Of a stretch of DNA of 64,000 bases, positions 16,925-26,105 are shown one piece after another. This stretch comes from an uncultured Kiritimatiellota bacterium (GTDB taxonomy: Bacteria; Verrucomicrobiota; Kiritimatiellia; RFP12; UBA1067). The stretch covers positions 62,001 to 126,000 of the forward strand of contig CAKULV010000001.1 in the NCBI GenBank assembly GCA_934667425.1. The letters run 5' to 3'. A program made the translations under genes and the position numbers. The stretch's first letter is position 1, and the number at the start of each line of letters is the position of its first letter. Below the pieces are notes generated by a model, which searched no databases, was not told where the DNA came from, and saw nothing but the letters and a program-made list of their open reading frames with translations.

Positions 16925-19285
16925 ATGCCGCGCCTTGTTTTGCCTGCATGCGTTGCCCTGGCCCTTGCAAATGCTTCGGCCACCGGGTTTTCCGCCGCGA
17001 AGTGCGTCTGGCCCAAGGGGCTTGAACGCGAGATGAACGTGAACGTTCGATTCCATGCGCACATCCCCGCGACGGCGTCCGGGGCGTTGACGTTGCGAAT
17101 CACGGGCTCGAGCGCCTATCGCATCCGGCGAGACGGCGCTTTCGTCGGCTATGGCCCGGCACGTGCGCCGAAGGGGTGCTTCCGTGTGGACGAATGGACG
17201 TTGGAGCCAGCCGCGCAGGCGACCGGCCTGGAGATCGATGTTGCCGGATATTGCTGCAACAGCTACTATTTCCAGGATCAGCCGTCTTTCCTGCAGGCTG
17301 AAATCATAGACGCGGGCGGACGTGTGATTCTGGCGACAGGACGTGGCGATGATTTCCGCGCGACATCAACGGAGCGTCTCCGCCGGACGCCGCGCTACAG
17401 TTTCCAGCGGACGTTTTCGGAAGTCTACCGATATGGCGTCCGGTCGGAACGGTATGAACTGGCCGAACGCCCATCCGTCAATCTTTTGGAACGTCTCGCC
17501 CCCTATCCGTCTTTCGCCCAGAACCGCGAACTGCGTGTCATCTCATCGGCCGACATGAGTCCGAATCCCGATCGCCCCGTCCGTGACATGCGGTTTATCG
17601 CGCCGACTCGTCCGCCTGTGCAGCGAAAGGGGTTCGCCGCCGGCGAACTTGAGGCAAACGGCTGGAAGGACGGTGCCTATGTCGATTTCTCGAATCGCCG
17701 CCCGACCGATGCGGGTACCGTCCTTGATCTTGGCGACGGACGCTCTTACATGCTTGACGCCGGGTTGAACGACTGTGGATTCTTTGGCATGACAGTAGAT
17801 GTGCGGACGCCGGGACGACTGATATTCACCTTTGATGAAGTTCTATCCGGCGGCGAGGTCGATCCGTCGCGCTTGAATTGCTGCAATGTCGTTGAGTGGA
17901 TGTTCGAAAGGCCCGGAAGGTATGCCGTGGAAACCTTCGAGCCCTACGTCTGGCGCTACGCAAACCTCTTCGCGCTCGAGGGCCGGATGATCGTTTCCTC
18001 GCCTTTCGTGCGGACCTATAAGAACGCGCAGGTCGGCAGGGCGAAGTTCCGCTGCTCAGACCCTGCGTTTGACAGGATCTTTTCTGCGGCGCGCGAGACG
18101 TTCGCGCAGAATGCCGTCGACGTGTTCACGGATTGCCCCAGCCGCGAGCGGGCCGGATGGTTGTGCGACAGCTTCTTCATCGCACGCGTCAATCGCTTGC
18201 TGACGGGCACGGACGATCTTGAACGGCTGTTTCTCCAGAACTACCAGATCCCCGAAGAGTTCGATCATCTGCCGCGCGGGATGGTGCCGATGTGCTATCC
18301 CGCAGACCATTGCAATGGCGACTTCATTCCGAATTGGGCGATGTGGCTCGTGCTCGAGGTCGAAGAGTATCTGAAAAGGTCTGGCGATCGTGCAACGATC
18401 GATCTCCTGCGCTCCCGTCTCCAGGGCATCATCGACTGCTTGATGGATTTTCGCAACGAATGCGGACTGCTTGAAAAGCTGCCACGATGGGTCTTTGTCG
18501 AGTGGAGCGCGTCCAACCGACTTGTGCGGGACGTGAACTATCCTTCAAACATGATATGGGCCGAGACGCTTGATGCCATGGACCGGCTCTATGGAATGCC
18601 CGCGTACGCCTCGGAGGCAGAGGCTGTGCGCAGGGAGATCCGCCGCCAAAGCTGGACTGGGAAGTGGTTTTGCGACAATGCCGTGCGTGGGGCGGACGGC
18701 GTGTTGAAGCCGACGGGCATTTGCACGGAGACCTGCCAGTACTACGCCTTTTTCTTCCGGACTGCGACCCCGGATACGCATCGGGAACTTTGGCGCACGC
18801 TGGTTGACGATTTTGGCCCTGGCCGTCTTGGGGCCGACGGCGTTTCGCTGAAGAGCCATCCCGACATCTGGCCGTCGAACGCATTCATTGGCAACTACCT
18901 GCGTCTTGAATGCCTGTCACGGCAAGGGCTGTCGGAGAGAATCCTTGAGGAAACGAGGGACTTCTTCCTGTATATGGCCGACCGGACGGGGACGCTCTGG
19001 GAGATGATTTCGCCACGGGCAAGCTGTAGCCATGGATTTGCTTCGCACATCGCAGTTGTCCTGTATCGCGATGTCCTGGGTGTCCGCGCAGTTGATTATG
19101 GGCGCAAGACGGTTATGCTCCGTCCGCCTCGGGCGTTGCCTTTGGCCTGGTGTGAAGGCGAAATCCCACTGGGGGCGAATGAGGTCGCCTGCGTCGCCTG
19201 GAAGAAGGATGCGTCCGGACGCCCTGTCTTTGACGTCAAGTTGCCGGAGGGATGGACATGCATCAGCCAGGAGAGCGGGGACTGA
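16925..19285 (+). CDS. GH78-like alpha-L-rhamnosidase, secreted
   Basis: 786 residues from the ATG two bases after the previous stop. Signal peptide MPRLVLPACVALALANASA. N-terminal beta-sandwich domains to about residue 350. The six-hairpin catalytic region carries the family block DCPSRERAGWLCDS at about residue 402; bacterial rhamnosidases have D.P.RdE..GW.GD here and use acidic residues of this block. The C-terminal small beta domain is present (ALPLAWCEGEIPLGANEV). Function: release of terminal alpha-L-rhamnose from plant polysaccharides such as rhamnogalacturonan side chains (family knowledge). Sits inside a tight same-strand run, so probably operonic. Confidence 0.75.
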   Translation: MPRLVLPACVALALANASATGFSAAKCVWPKGLEREMNVNVRFHAHIPATASGALTLRITGSSAYRIRRDGAFVGYGPARAPKGCFRVDEWTLEPAAQATGLEIDVAGYCCNSYYFQDQPSFLQAEIIDAGGRVILATGRGDDFRATSTERLRRTPRYSFQRTFSEVYRYGVRSERYELAERPSVNLLERLAPYPSFAQNRELRVISSADMSPNPDRPVRDMRFIAPTRPPVQRKGFAAGELEANGWKDGAYVDFSNRRPTDAGTVLDLGDGRSYMLDAGLNDCGFFGMTVDVRTPGRLIFTFDEVLSGGEVDPSRLNCCNVVEWMFERPGRYAVETFEPYVWRYANLFALEGRMIVSSPFVRTYKNAQVGRAKFRCSDPAFDRIFSAARETFAQNAVDVFTDCPSRERAGWLCDSFFIARVNRLLTGTDDLERLFLQNYQIPEEFDHLPRGMVPMCYPADHCNGDFIPNWAMWLVLEVEEYLKRSGDRATIDLLRSRLQGIIDCLMDFRNECGLLEKLPRWVFVEWSASNRLVRDVNYPSNMIWAETLDAMDRLYGMPAYASEAEAVRREIRRQSWTGKWFCDNAVRGADGVLKPTGICTETCQYYAFFFRTATPDTHRELWRTLVDDFGPGRLGADGVSLKSHPDIWPSNAFIGNYLRLECLSRQGLSERILEETRDFFLYMADRTGTLWEMISPRASCSHGFASHIAVVLYRDVLGVRAVDYGRKTVMLRPPRALPLAWCEGEIPLGANEVACVAWKKDASGRPVFDVKLPEGWTCISQESGD

Positions 19286-19367
19286 CGATGGTGGCGAACG
19301 CCTTGCCTTTAGACGTCATTTGCGTTGAGTTGAACAACCTGAAATAGATATGAAAGGAATCACATAC

Positions 19368-20420
19368 ATGCGCGGACTGATTTTCGGTGTCGTCGCTTGC
19401 GTGAGCGGCATCCCCATGAAGGGCGAGGCAAAGGAGACTCTTGAGGAATGGCGGGCTCTCGTCGAGAGGATTGAAGTCAAGTCTACAAAGGACGAGACAC
19501 TGCAACCGGCATGGGCCTGGATCCCGGCAAAGGCCAATGCCGAGAAAGTCCCTTTGTTTGTAGGCCTACATACATGGAGCAGTGACATGAACAGCCTTGG
19601 CCACTACTGGGGGCCGTATCGTTGGTGCAAGGCCAATGACTGGGCGCTCGTCTGTCCCAACTTTAGGGGAGGAAACGATCATCCGTCGGCGTGTGGAAGT
19701 GCGCTTGCGGTGCAAGATGTGGTTGATGCGATCAACTGGATGAAGTCTCGTTGCAGAATCGACCCGGATCGCGTCTATGTCATGGGCGGATCTGGGGGCG
19801 GACATATGGCGTTGCTGTTGGCGGGCTATGCCCCAGATGTGTTTGCCGGTGTCGTCGCCTGGTGCGCAATCTCCGACCTGGCGTTGTGGCATCGGCAGGT
19901 GCGCAAGATTCCCGGATGCGAGGACTATGCAGACATGATGGAGAAGTCCTGTGGCGGTTCCCCGGCCGAAAAGCGCAACGAATACCTATTGCGCTCGCCG
20001 AGAACATGGCTTTGTCGGGCGCGCGACGCTGGCGTCCCTGTCTATATCGGGACTGGCATTCACGATGGGCATCGTCCGCGCGGCTATTGCGTTCCCGCCG
20101 GGCAGTCGGCGCTTGCGTTCAATGAACTCTGTCGCCCGGATGATCGATTGTCGGACGAGGATATTGCCTGGATTGACACTAATGAGACGGTAAGGCCGGA
20201 GCTGGCCTACACTGGAGCGGACGACCCTTTCTATCCGCCAGAGGCGCGCATTCATTTTCGCCGGACGTCCGCGAACGTTCAACTGACGTATTTCGAGGGC
20301 GGGCACGATTGCAATTATCCCGCGGGTTTCGAGTGGCTGTCTCGGCAGCGACGCGGCCGGAAGGCCGATTTCTCGAAGCCGCAGCCCAGCCTCCCTGAAA
20401 TCAAGGAGTTGATGCATTGA
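19368..20420 (+). CDS. Secreted alpha/beta-hydrolase (prolyl-oligopeptidase-like or acetyl-esterase-like)
   Basis: 350 residues. The ATG at 19368 is preferred over 19350 because GAAAGGA lies 9 bases before it and a signal peptide follows directly. Nucleophile elbow GGSGGGHMA with Ser at about residue 142; a C-terminal GGHDCNY gives the catalytic His; an Asp is likely in the GIHDGH or TGADDP loops. The shape matches peptidase S9-like carbohydrate esterases that accompany glycosidases. Its stop overlaps the TTG start of the next gene. Confidence 0.65.
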   Translation: MRGLIFGVVACVSGIPMKGEAKETLEEWRALVERIEVKSTKDETLQPAWAWIPAKANAEKVPLFVGLHTWSSDMNSLGHYWGPYRWCKANDWALVCPNFRGGNDHPSACGSALAVQDVVDAINWMKSRCRIDPDRVYVMGGSGGGHMALLLAGYAPDVFAGVVAWCAISDLALWHRQVRKIPGCEDYADMMEKSCGGSPAEKRNEYLLRSPRTWLCRARDAGVPVYIGTGIHDGHRPRGYCVPAGQSALAFNELCRPDDRLSDEDIAWIDTNETVRPELAYTGADDPFYPPEARIHFRRTSANVQLTYFEGGHDCNYPAGFEWLSRQRRGRKADFSKPQPSLPEIKELMH

Positions 20421-23400
20421 AACGACCGTGTTTGCTTTTGGCTGTTGTCCTGTCTGCGCGGGTCGCGGGTGCCGCGATGCCGACTGGCGAAGACCGCCGC
20501 GTCATTTCGCTTTCGGGCGCGGGCTGGACGGCAGATGGCGAGAGCGTCCGTGTCCCGCACACGTGGAACGCCATTGACGGTGCGGATGGGTTGGGCGCCT
20601 GTACGGACGAGTCGGCGAATTCGCCCAGCTATGCACGACGGCGCGTTGTTTACCGTCGTCAACTGCCGCCGAATCCTGTCGGACGTCGAGCCTTCGTGCG
20701 GTTTGGCGGCGCGTCTGAAAGGGCCGCAGTTCGTGTGAACGGGAAAGAGGTGGGGCGGCATGAGGGCGCATATACGGCCTTTGCGTTCGAGGTGACGGAG
20801 GCGCTGAGGGATGACGGCGGCGTGTTGGAGGTGGAAGTCGATAATTTCATCGATCCCGCTCGCAGCGTCCCTCCGTGGGCGGCGGACTATAGCGTTTTCG
20901 GCGGGCTTTATCGCGATGTCGAATGGATAGAGACCGCCGCCACGTGCATTGATCCGCTTCATTTTGCCGGTCCTGGCGTCTGGGTCGAGGCGGATGCCTC
21001 CGGCGCGGTTCAGGTTGATGTTCGGATACGAGGCTCCACGCCCGGTACGAGCGTTGTCTATGAGGTGAAAGACCAGTCCGGGAAACTTGTGGCGAAGACT
21101 GCGTCCAAGTCGTTCAGGGTGAAGAACCCGACATTGTGGACGCCTGAAACACCTGCCCTCTACACGCTGACGGCCCGATTGACGGATGGCGCGTCGCGAG
21201 ATTCCGTCTCTGTCCGCTTTGGATTCCGCAGTTTCGCCTTTCGTCCGGATGGGTTTTATCTCAACGGCATGAAGAGGAAGATCCGAGGTGTCAATCGCCA
21301 TCAGGATCGAGAAGGGAAGGGATGGGCCGTGTCTGCCGCTGATGAGACGGAAGACATTGAATGGATCAAGCGGATGGGGGCGGACGGCTTGCGGACGGCG
21401 CACTACCCGCAAAGCGGGCACATCTACGATCTTTGCGACGAAAAGGGGCTTCTGGCCTGGGTTGAGAGCCCGAACGTCAATGCGCTGAAGGACGATCCGG
21501 CCTATCTTCGCAGGGCTGAGACGAATCTTACGGAGGCGATCTGGCAACTGAAGAACCATCCGTCTATCTTTGTCTGGAGCGTATGCAATGAAGTCGCGAC
21601 GAATCGCATGGATGGGACAGGCGTGGCCGAGAAGGTGACGACGTGGCTGGATGGTCTGGCAAAGGGTCTGGATCCGTCGCGCCCTTCGGCGTCGGCGTCG
21701 TTTCTGCCGTATCAGTCGAGACTCAACGCGATCACAGATGTTGTCGGCTTCAATTTCTATCCTGGCTGGTATCGCAATGAGCCGGATGGGATGAAGGGGA
21801 CGATCGATGACGCTCTGGAGCAGAACCCCGGATTGGGGACGATTGGAGTGACGGAATACGGGGCCGGCGCAAGCGTTCTCCAGCACGGCGACGCGCTCGC
21901 TCGCAATCAGCCGCAGAGCCCTCTTCACATTGAAGAATGGCAGGCTTGGGTGCATTATCGGAATTACAGGCAGATCCGTGCGCATGAGAGGGTGTGGGGA
22001 AGCTTCGTCTGGGCGATGTTTGACTTCGCCGCCGACGTGCGTCATGAGGGGCCTCGGCACGGCATCAATGACAAGGGGCTTGTCACGTTTGATCACAAGA
22101 CGCCAAAGGACGCGTTTTATTTCTACAAGGCAAACTGGAGCATGGAGCCGGAACTTCATCTTGTGGGATCACGCATGACGGAAACGACAAATGAGAATGC
22201 GACTGTAGTCGGATTCTCGAATCTGGGAGAGGTGCGCCTGTTTCTCAACGGGAGTCCAATCGGAACGCAGATGCCGGATGAGGTCAATACCGTAGTGTGG
22301 AAGGGTGTGCGGCTTGCAGGGGGCCGGAATGTCGTTCGGCTTGAAAGCGGCGGTCGGACGGTCGAGGCGACGTGGAATCTGATTTCGGTCGTGAGCGCAT
22401 CGGCAAAGAGGGATCTCTGGATCTCCAACCATACGGATTTCCCACAGCGCGGGGTTGTGCATGAACTGGTCGGGTTGACGAATGTCGTCTATGACGCAAA
22501 AGGGGTGTGCGAGAAGGTCCGTGGCGAGGCGATCGCCTACCTCGTTCGCGAGTGTCAGGGGCTGACGATCCGCAATGTCCATGTTGATCAGGAAAGTCCG
22601 TCTCTGGTTGAGGCCCGGATTGTCCGTTTCGAGGATGGTGAAACCGTTGTGCGGGTTGATCGCGCGCAGTTCCCCGTAGCGTTCGTCAATGGGCGCATGG
22701 TGATGACAGGCGCCGGATGGACCAATTCCGTATGCAAGGCGCGATTGTATCATGCCAATGGGCTTCAGCTTGAGAATGCCGGTGATGTGCGCTATCATGG
22801 AGTCGCGCGGGAGAGGCCGGAAGAGGGGACAATTGTCCTTCAATATGATTTCTCACGCGAGGGCGAGGGGATGAAGCCGGGAGATCGGATTGTTTTCCGT
22901 CCGGGTTTGCGGCCATATCCTGCGATTGCAATTCAGGATTCGAGCGATGTCGTACTTGAGGATGTCGTGGTGCAAGGCGCCATCGGGATGGGGTTGATCG
23001 CCCAGCGGAGCAAAAACGTCACTTGGCGTGGTACGCGGACGGCTGAAGCGCGTACGAGCGGCGTTTGGCCGAGAGCGGGCTGCGTCGCAAGCACGCATGC
23101 GGACGCTTCGCACTTTTCCAATGTCGGCGGATTCGTGCGCGTCGAGAATTGCTGGTTCGAGGGGATGATGGACGACGCCATTAATGTTCATTCGACATGT
23201 CTGCAAATTGCCGACGTGCTCAACGCGCGGACCATCCGCTGTCGCTACCGCCACCATGAATCGATCGGCTTTGACGTCTTCAGTCCGGGCGAACGCATTC
23301 GCTTCATTCGTTCGCTGACGAATGAGGAGGGGCCCGTGGCAACGGTCGTTTCGGTTCGCCGTCTTGCTGCGGATGAGGTCGAGATTGCCTTGGACAAGGA

Positions 23401-25228
23401 TGTTCCAACGGGGTTCGGGTGTGGTGATGCAGTGGAAAATGCCGATTTCCAATGCGGGGTCGAGTTCCGGGGGAATGTCGTCAGGAACAATCGTGCAAGG
23501 GGAGCGCTGTTTACGACGCCAAAGCCGGTGGTTGTCGAGTCGAACCGCTTTGAGCGCTGCACAAGCGCGGCAATTGTGATTGAAGGCGATTCCTCCTATT
23601 GGTTTGAGTCTGGCTTTTGCAAGGATGTCCTGATCCGTGGCAATGTCTTTTCAAACTGCCTTGTTTCGGCCAGATGCCATGAGATGGAAACCGGAATGAT
23701 TTCGATACACCCTCAAATCGACCACCTTGCCGAGCAGAAGACGCCTTGCCACAGAAACATCCGGATAGAAGACAATCTGTTTCTGACGTTTGACGCAACA
23801 TTGCTCTTCGCGCGGAGTGCATCCGGCATCCATTGGCGCAACAATCGTGTTGTCTACAATTCGGATTTCCAAGGCTGGGGGGAGCCGCCGTTTGTATTCG
23901 ATAGATGCACGGGGGTGGATGTCACTGGAGATCCTTCTCCAGGGATTTATGACGAGTCGATTCAGCGGGCGATAGATGCGGCGGCGCTACGGGGAGGTGG
24001 GGTCGTGCGCGTTTCGCCCGGGGAACACGTCATCCGTCCACTTGTGCTGAAAAGCGGCGTAACGCTTCACTTGGAGCGCGGCGCAGTTCTTTTGGCCTCA
24101 ACGAACCGATCTGATTACGTGGTTCGAGACGGCTCTCCGGTCCTTGTCGGAGCGTTTGACGCGACGAACGTCGCCATCGTCGGAGACGGCGTCATTGATG
24201 GTCGCGGCCATGCCTTCGAGGAACGGCAAGGCCTTTCGGGCGAATCGCAGCCGGTGGCGCTGCCTGTCCTCATGCGCTTCTCGCGTTGCCGAAATGTGCG
24301 CCTTGAAGGCTTCGCATTCCGCCAGGCGGCGGCCTGGGGCATCCACTTGCGGAACAATGATGGGGTCGTCGTGAGGCGCGTCAAGGCGTTCAGCCATGTC
24401 AACGAGTCGAACGACGGCATTGACATAGAGTCTCGCAATGTCCTCGTCGAGGACTGCGAACTGGACACGGATGACGATGCCCTTGTGTTCAAGTCGGAAT
24501 CGGATCCGTCGTTCGCGATAACGAACGTGCTCGTTCGCAACTGCACACTTGCCAGCTGCTGCAACTTTATCAAGTTCGGCACGGGAAGCTATGGGAGGTG
24601 GAAGGACATTCGCGTGGAGAACTGCCGCCTTCGGCGTGCGGGCGCAAGCTGGCGGTTTGACTGGCGCAAGCGGATTCCGGGCGTGACGGAACCGATCACC
24701 GGACTCGCGGCCATTGCGCTTGAAGTCGTCGATGGCGGGCAGATGGAGAACGTCACGGTCCGCAACATCTCCTGGGAAGGTGGCGTGCAAACGCCGCTGT
24801 TCGTGCGGCTTGACCGTAGGCATGGGCCGGCGTCGGGATGCCAGACGTTTTTCAGGAATGTCTTGATCGAGAACGTCTGTGGTGATGCCGAAAGCAGATT
24901 GGCGTGTTCCGTGACGGGGGTTCCCGGCCTTCGCCTGTCTGGCGTCACTTTGCGAAACATCGACCTGACGTTCATGGGTGGGGGAACTCCGGAAGAGGCT
25001 CGTGCGGTTGTGCCGGAGGCCATTGGCGAATATCCAGACAGCTACATGTTCGGACACTCTGCTTTGCCTGCGTGGGGGATTTATTTCCGGCATTGCGCTG
25101 ACGTGAATATTGATGGCGTGACACTTCGCCTTAAGCCGGGCGGCATCGATGCGCGTGAACCTGTAGTCCTCGATGATTCAGACATAGGTGGACTTCCTAC
25201 GTTGACAATCAGGATGGGAATGCAATGA
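20417..25228 (+). CDS. Trimodular glycoside hydrolase: GH2, GH110-like beta-helix, GH28
   Basis: 1603 residues, TTG start overlapping the previous stop, with AAGGAG eight bases upstream and a signal peptide. Residues ~25-640 are a GH2 beta-galactosidase: HTWNA.D jelly roll, acid/base in VWSVCNEV (E392), nucleophile in GVTEYGAG (E480). Residues ~665-1165 form a beta-helix with EGMMDDAINVHS (D919-D920), a pattern I associate with GH110 alpha-1,3-galactosidases. Residues ~1175-1595 are GH28-like: NDGIDIES near 1331 and DTDDDALVFKS near 1350, the usual Asp motifs of polygalacturonases and rhamnogalacturonases. No frameshift seen across the junctions. GH2 and GH28 assignments are firm at family level; GH110 is less certain. 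Confidence 0.8.
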   Translation: MKRPCLLLAVVLSARVAGAAMPTGEDRRVISLSGAGWTADGESVRVPHTWNAIDGADGLGACTDESANSPSYARRRVVYRRQLPPNPVGRRAFVRFGGASERAAVRVNGKEVGRHEGAYTAFAFEVTEALRDDGGVLEVEVDNFIDPARSVPPWAADYSVFGGLYRDVEWIETAATCIDPLHFAGPGVWVEADASGAVQVDVRIRGSTPGTSVVYEVKDQSGKLVAKTASKSFRVKNPTLWTPETPALYTLTARLTDGASRDSVSVRFGFRSFAFRPDGFYLNGMKRKIRGVNRHQDREGKGWAVSAADETEDIEWIKRMGADGLRTAHYPQSGHIYDLCDEKGLLAWVESPNVNALKDDPAYLRRAETNLTEAIWQLKNHPSIFVWSVCNEVATNRMDGTGVAEKVTTWLDGLAKGLDPSRPSASASFLPYQSRLNAITDVVGFNFYPGWYRNEPDGMKGTIDDALEQNPGLGTIGVTEYGAGASVLQHGDALARNQPQSPLHIEEWQAWVHYRNYRQIRAHERVWGSFVWAMFDFAADVRHEGPRHGINDKGLVTFDHKTPKDAFYFYKANWSMEPELHLVGSRMTETTNENATVVGFSNLGEVRLFLNGSPIGTQMPDEVNTVVWKGVRLAGGRNVVRLESGGRTVEATWNLISVVSASAKRDLWISNHTDFPQRGVVHELVGLTNVVYDAKGVCEKVRGEAIAYLVRECQGLTIRNVHVDQESPSLVEARIVRFEDGETVVRVDRAQFPVAFVNGRMVMTGAGWTNSVCKARLYHANGLQLENAGDVRYHGVARERPEEGTIVLQYDFSREGEGMKPGDRIVFRPGLRPYPAIAIQDSSDVVLEDVVVQGAIGMGLIAQRSKNVTWRGTRTAEARTSGVWPRAGCVASTHADASHFSNVGGFVRVENCWFEGMMDDAINVHSTCLQIADVLNARTIRCRYRHHESIGFDVFSPGERIRFIRSLTNEEGPVATVVSVRRLAADEVEIALDKDVPTGFGCGDAVENADFQCGVEFRGNVVRNNRARGALFTTPKPVVVESNRFERCTSAAIVIEGDSSYWFESGFCKDVLIRGNVFSNCLVSARCHEMETGMISIHPQIDHLAEQKTPCHRNIRIEDNLFLTFDATLLFARSASGIHWRNNRVVYNSDFQGWGEPPFVFDRCTGVDVTGDPSPGIYDESIQRAIDAAALRGGGVVRVSPGEHVIRPLVLKSGVTLHLERGAVLLASTNRSDYVVRDGSPVLVGAFDATNVAIVGDGVIDGRGHAFEERQGLSGESQPVALPVLMRFSRCRNVRLEGFAFRQAAAWGIHLRNNDGVVVRRVKAFSHVNESNDGIDIESRNVLVEDCELDTDDDALVFKSESDPSFAITNVLVRNCTLASCCNFIKFGTGSYGRWKDIRVENCRLRRAGASWRFDWRKRIPGVTEPITGLAAIALEVVDGGQMENVTVRNISWEGGVQTPLFVRLDRRHGPASGCQTFFRNVLIENVCGDAESRLACSVTGVPGLRLSGVTLRNIDLTFMGGGTPEEARAVVPEAIGEYPDSYMFGHSALPAWGIYFRHCADVNIDGVTLRLKPGGIDAREPVVLDDSDIGGLPTLTIRMGMQ

Positions 25229-25273
25229 AGGCCGTTGTTTTTTCTCCGGGCCTTTCGCACATCGATTTTATGG

Positions 25274-25279
25274 TATAAT
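25274..25279 (+). promoter_or_regulatory. -10 box before the 25327 gene
   Basis: GGTATAAT in the ~100-base gap after the glycosidase cluster; the -35 is weak. It separates this small membrane-protein operon from the cluster upstream. Confidence 0.6.
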
Positions 25280-25326
25280 CAAAGGCCAAAGAAACGCATT
25301 CGCAGAATTATTGAGGAGGTTTTAAG

Positions 25327-25680
25327 ATGGCCTGTTTTTCCGTTCCGCTGACAGCCGCCGCAGTAGCCACGGCCGTGAAGGCTTCATTGCCAGAATCGGT
25401 GCGCAGGAACCCTTTCGCGTCCAGATTGGATTGGCTCGGCAAGATGATGTTCGGCGGCAGCTTCCTGTTGGCGATAGAGCATGTATACCATGGCGAGATA
25501 ACGTTTGCCCCTCCGTTCCTGACGGCCGTAAGGGATGGGAATGTTGCCGACATGCTTTACGAGATGGCTACACGCGGCGTTGCGATGGCCGTTCTGCTCG
25601 GAATAGTCTGGGCGACGATGGTTTCGGTGTGCGTATGGCGCGATCGCGCACATTCCGCCGCCATTCCGCAGGGAGCGTGA
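25327..25680 (+). CDS. Small membrane protein, unknown
   Basis: 117 residues with a GAGGAGG Shine-Dalgarno. At least two hydrophobic stretches (around residues 40-50 and 85-103, the latter long enough to span the membrane: VAMAVLLGIVWATMVSVCVW). No family recognised. Followed after three bases by another small membrane protein, so the two are probably translated together. Confidence 0.6.
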   Translation: MACFSVPLTAAAVATAVKASLPESVRRNPFASRLDWLGKMMFGGSFLLAIEHVYHGEITFAPPFLTAVRDGNVADMLYEMATRGVAMAVLLGIVWATMVSVCVWRDRAHSAAIPQGA

Positions 25681-25683
25681 GCC

Positions 25684-25974
25684 ATGTGCGAACTGATGAC
25701 GATAGCTGCGGCGCTTGCCTGCACGACCCTATACTTTGCCGCAAGGCGGCGTGGACGCGGAAACTCTGCGCTGTTCACGACCATGCTTGCGTTCTGGGGG
25801 GCGGCGCTCATGTGGAGCGTTGATTGCGTTGCGAATGCCATGGAGGGCGAGCCACTGCTCGATTTGAGCAGGGAAGACGCCATCCTTGGATGCATTGTGG
25901 TTTTTGCCGGATCTGTCCTGTTTGCGGTTCTCGTGCTGGCAGGGCGGATCAGGGCGAGAGTCTCGGCGGCGTGA
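25684..25974 (+). CDS. Small membrane protein, unknown
   Basis: 96 residues with three hydrophobic segments (N-terminal LMTIAAALACTTLYFAA, central FTTMLAFWGAALMWSV, C-terminal CIVVFAGSVLFAVLVLAG). Directly behind the 25327 gene. Function not recognised; pair likely forms a small inner-membrane complex. Confidence 0.55.
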   Translation: MCELMTIAAALACTTLYFAARRRGRGNSALFTTMLAFWGAALMWSVDCVANAMEGEPLLDLSREDAILGCIVVFAGSVLFAVLVLAGRIRARVSAA

Positions 25975-26105
25975 AGAGGGCATTGCACCCCCAGGCTCGC
26001 CCATTGCGCTTTCGTCTTTTGCGTTCACGGCCGCGGACGCAGCGAGGATTCGGCCGTTGCGGCGATCGGTGCGCTGACGACTGGCAAAATTGGGAGGATG
26101 CTTGA

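Noticed and set aside
20315..22159. 614-codon open frame on the minus strand
   Set aside because: Exactly antisense to the GH2 part of the 20417 gene, rich in Arg/His/Pro as antisense of GC-rich coding DNA usually is, with no domain. Same judgement for minus-strand frames at 15396-16883, 27312-28637, 29085-30428, 31973-33106 and 38394-39809.
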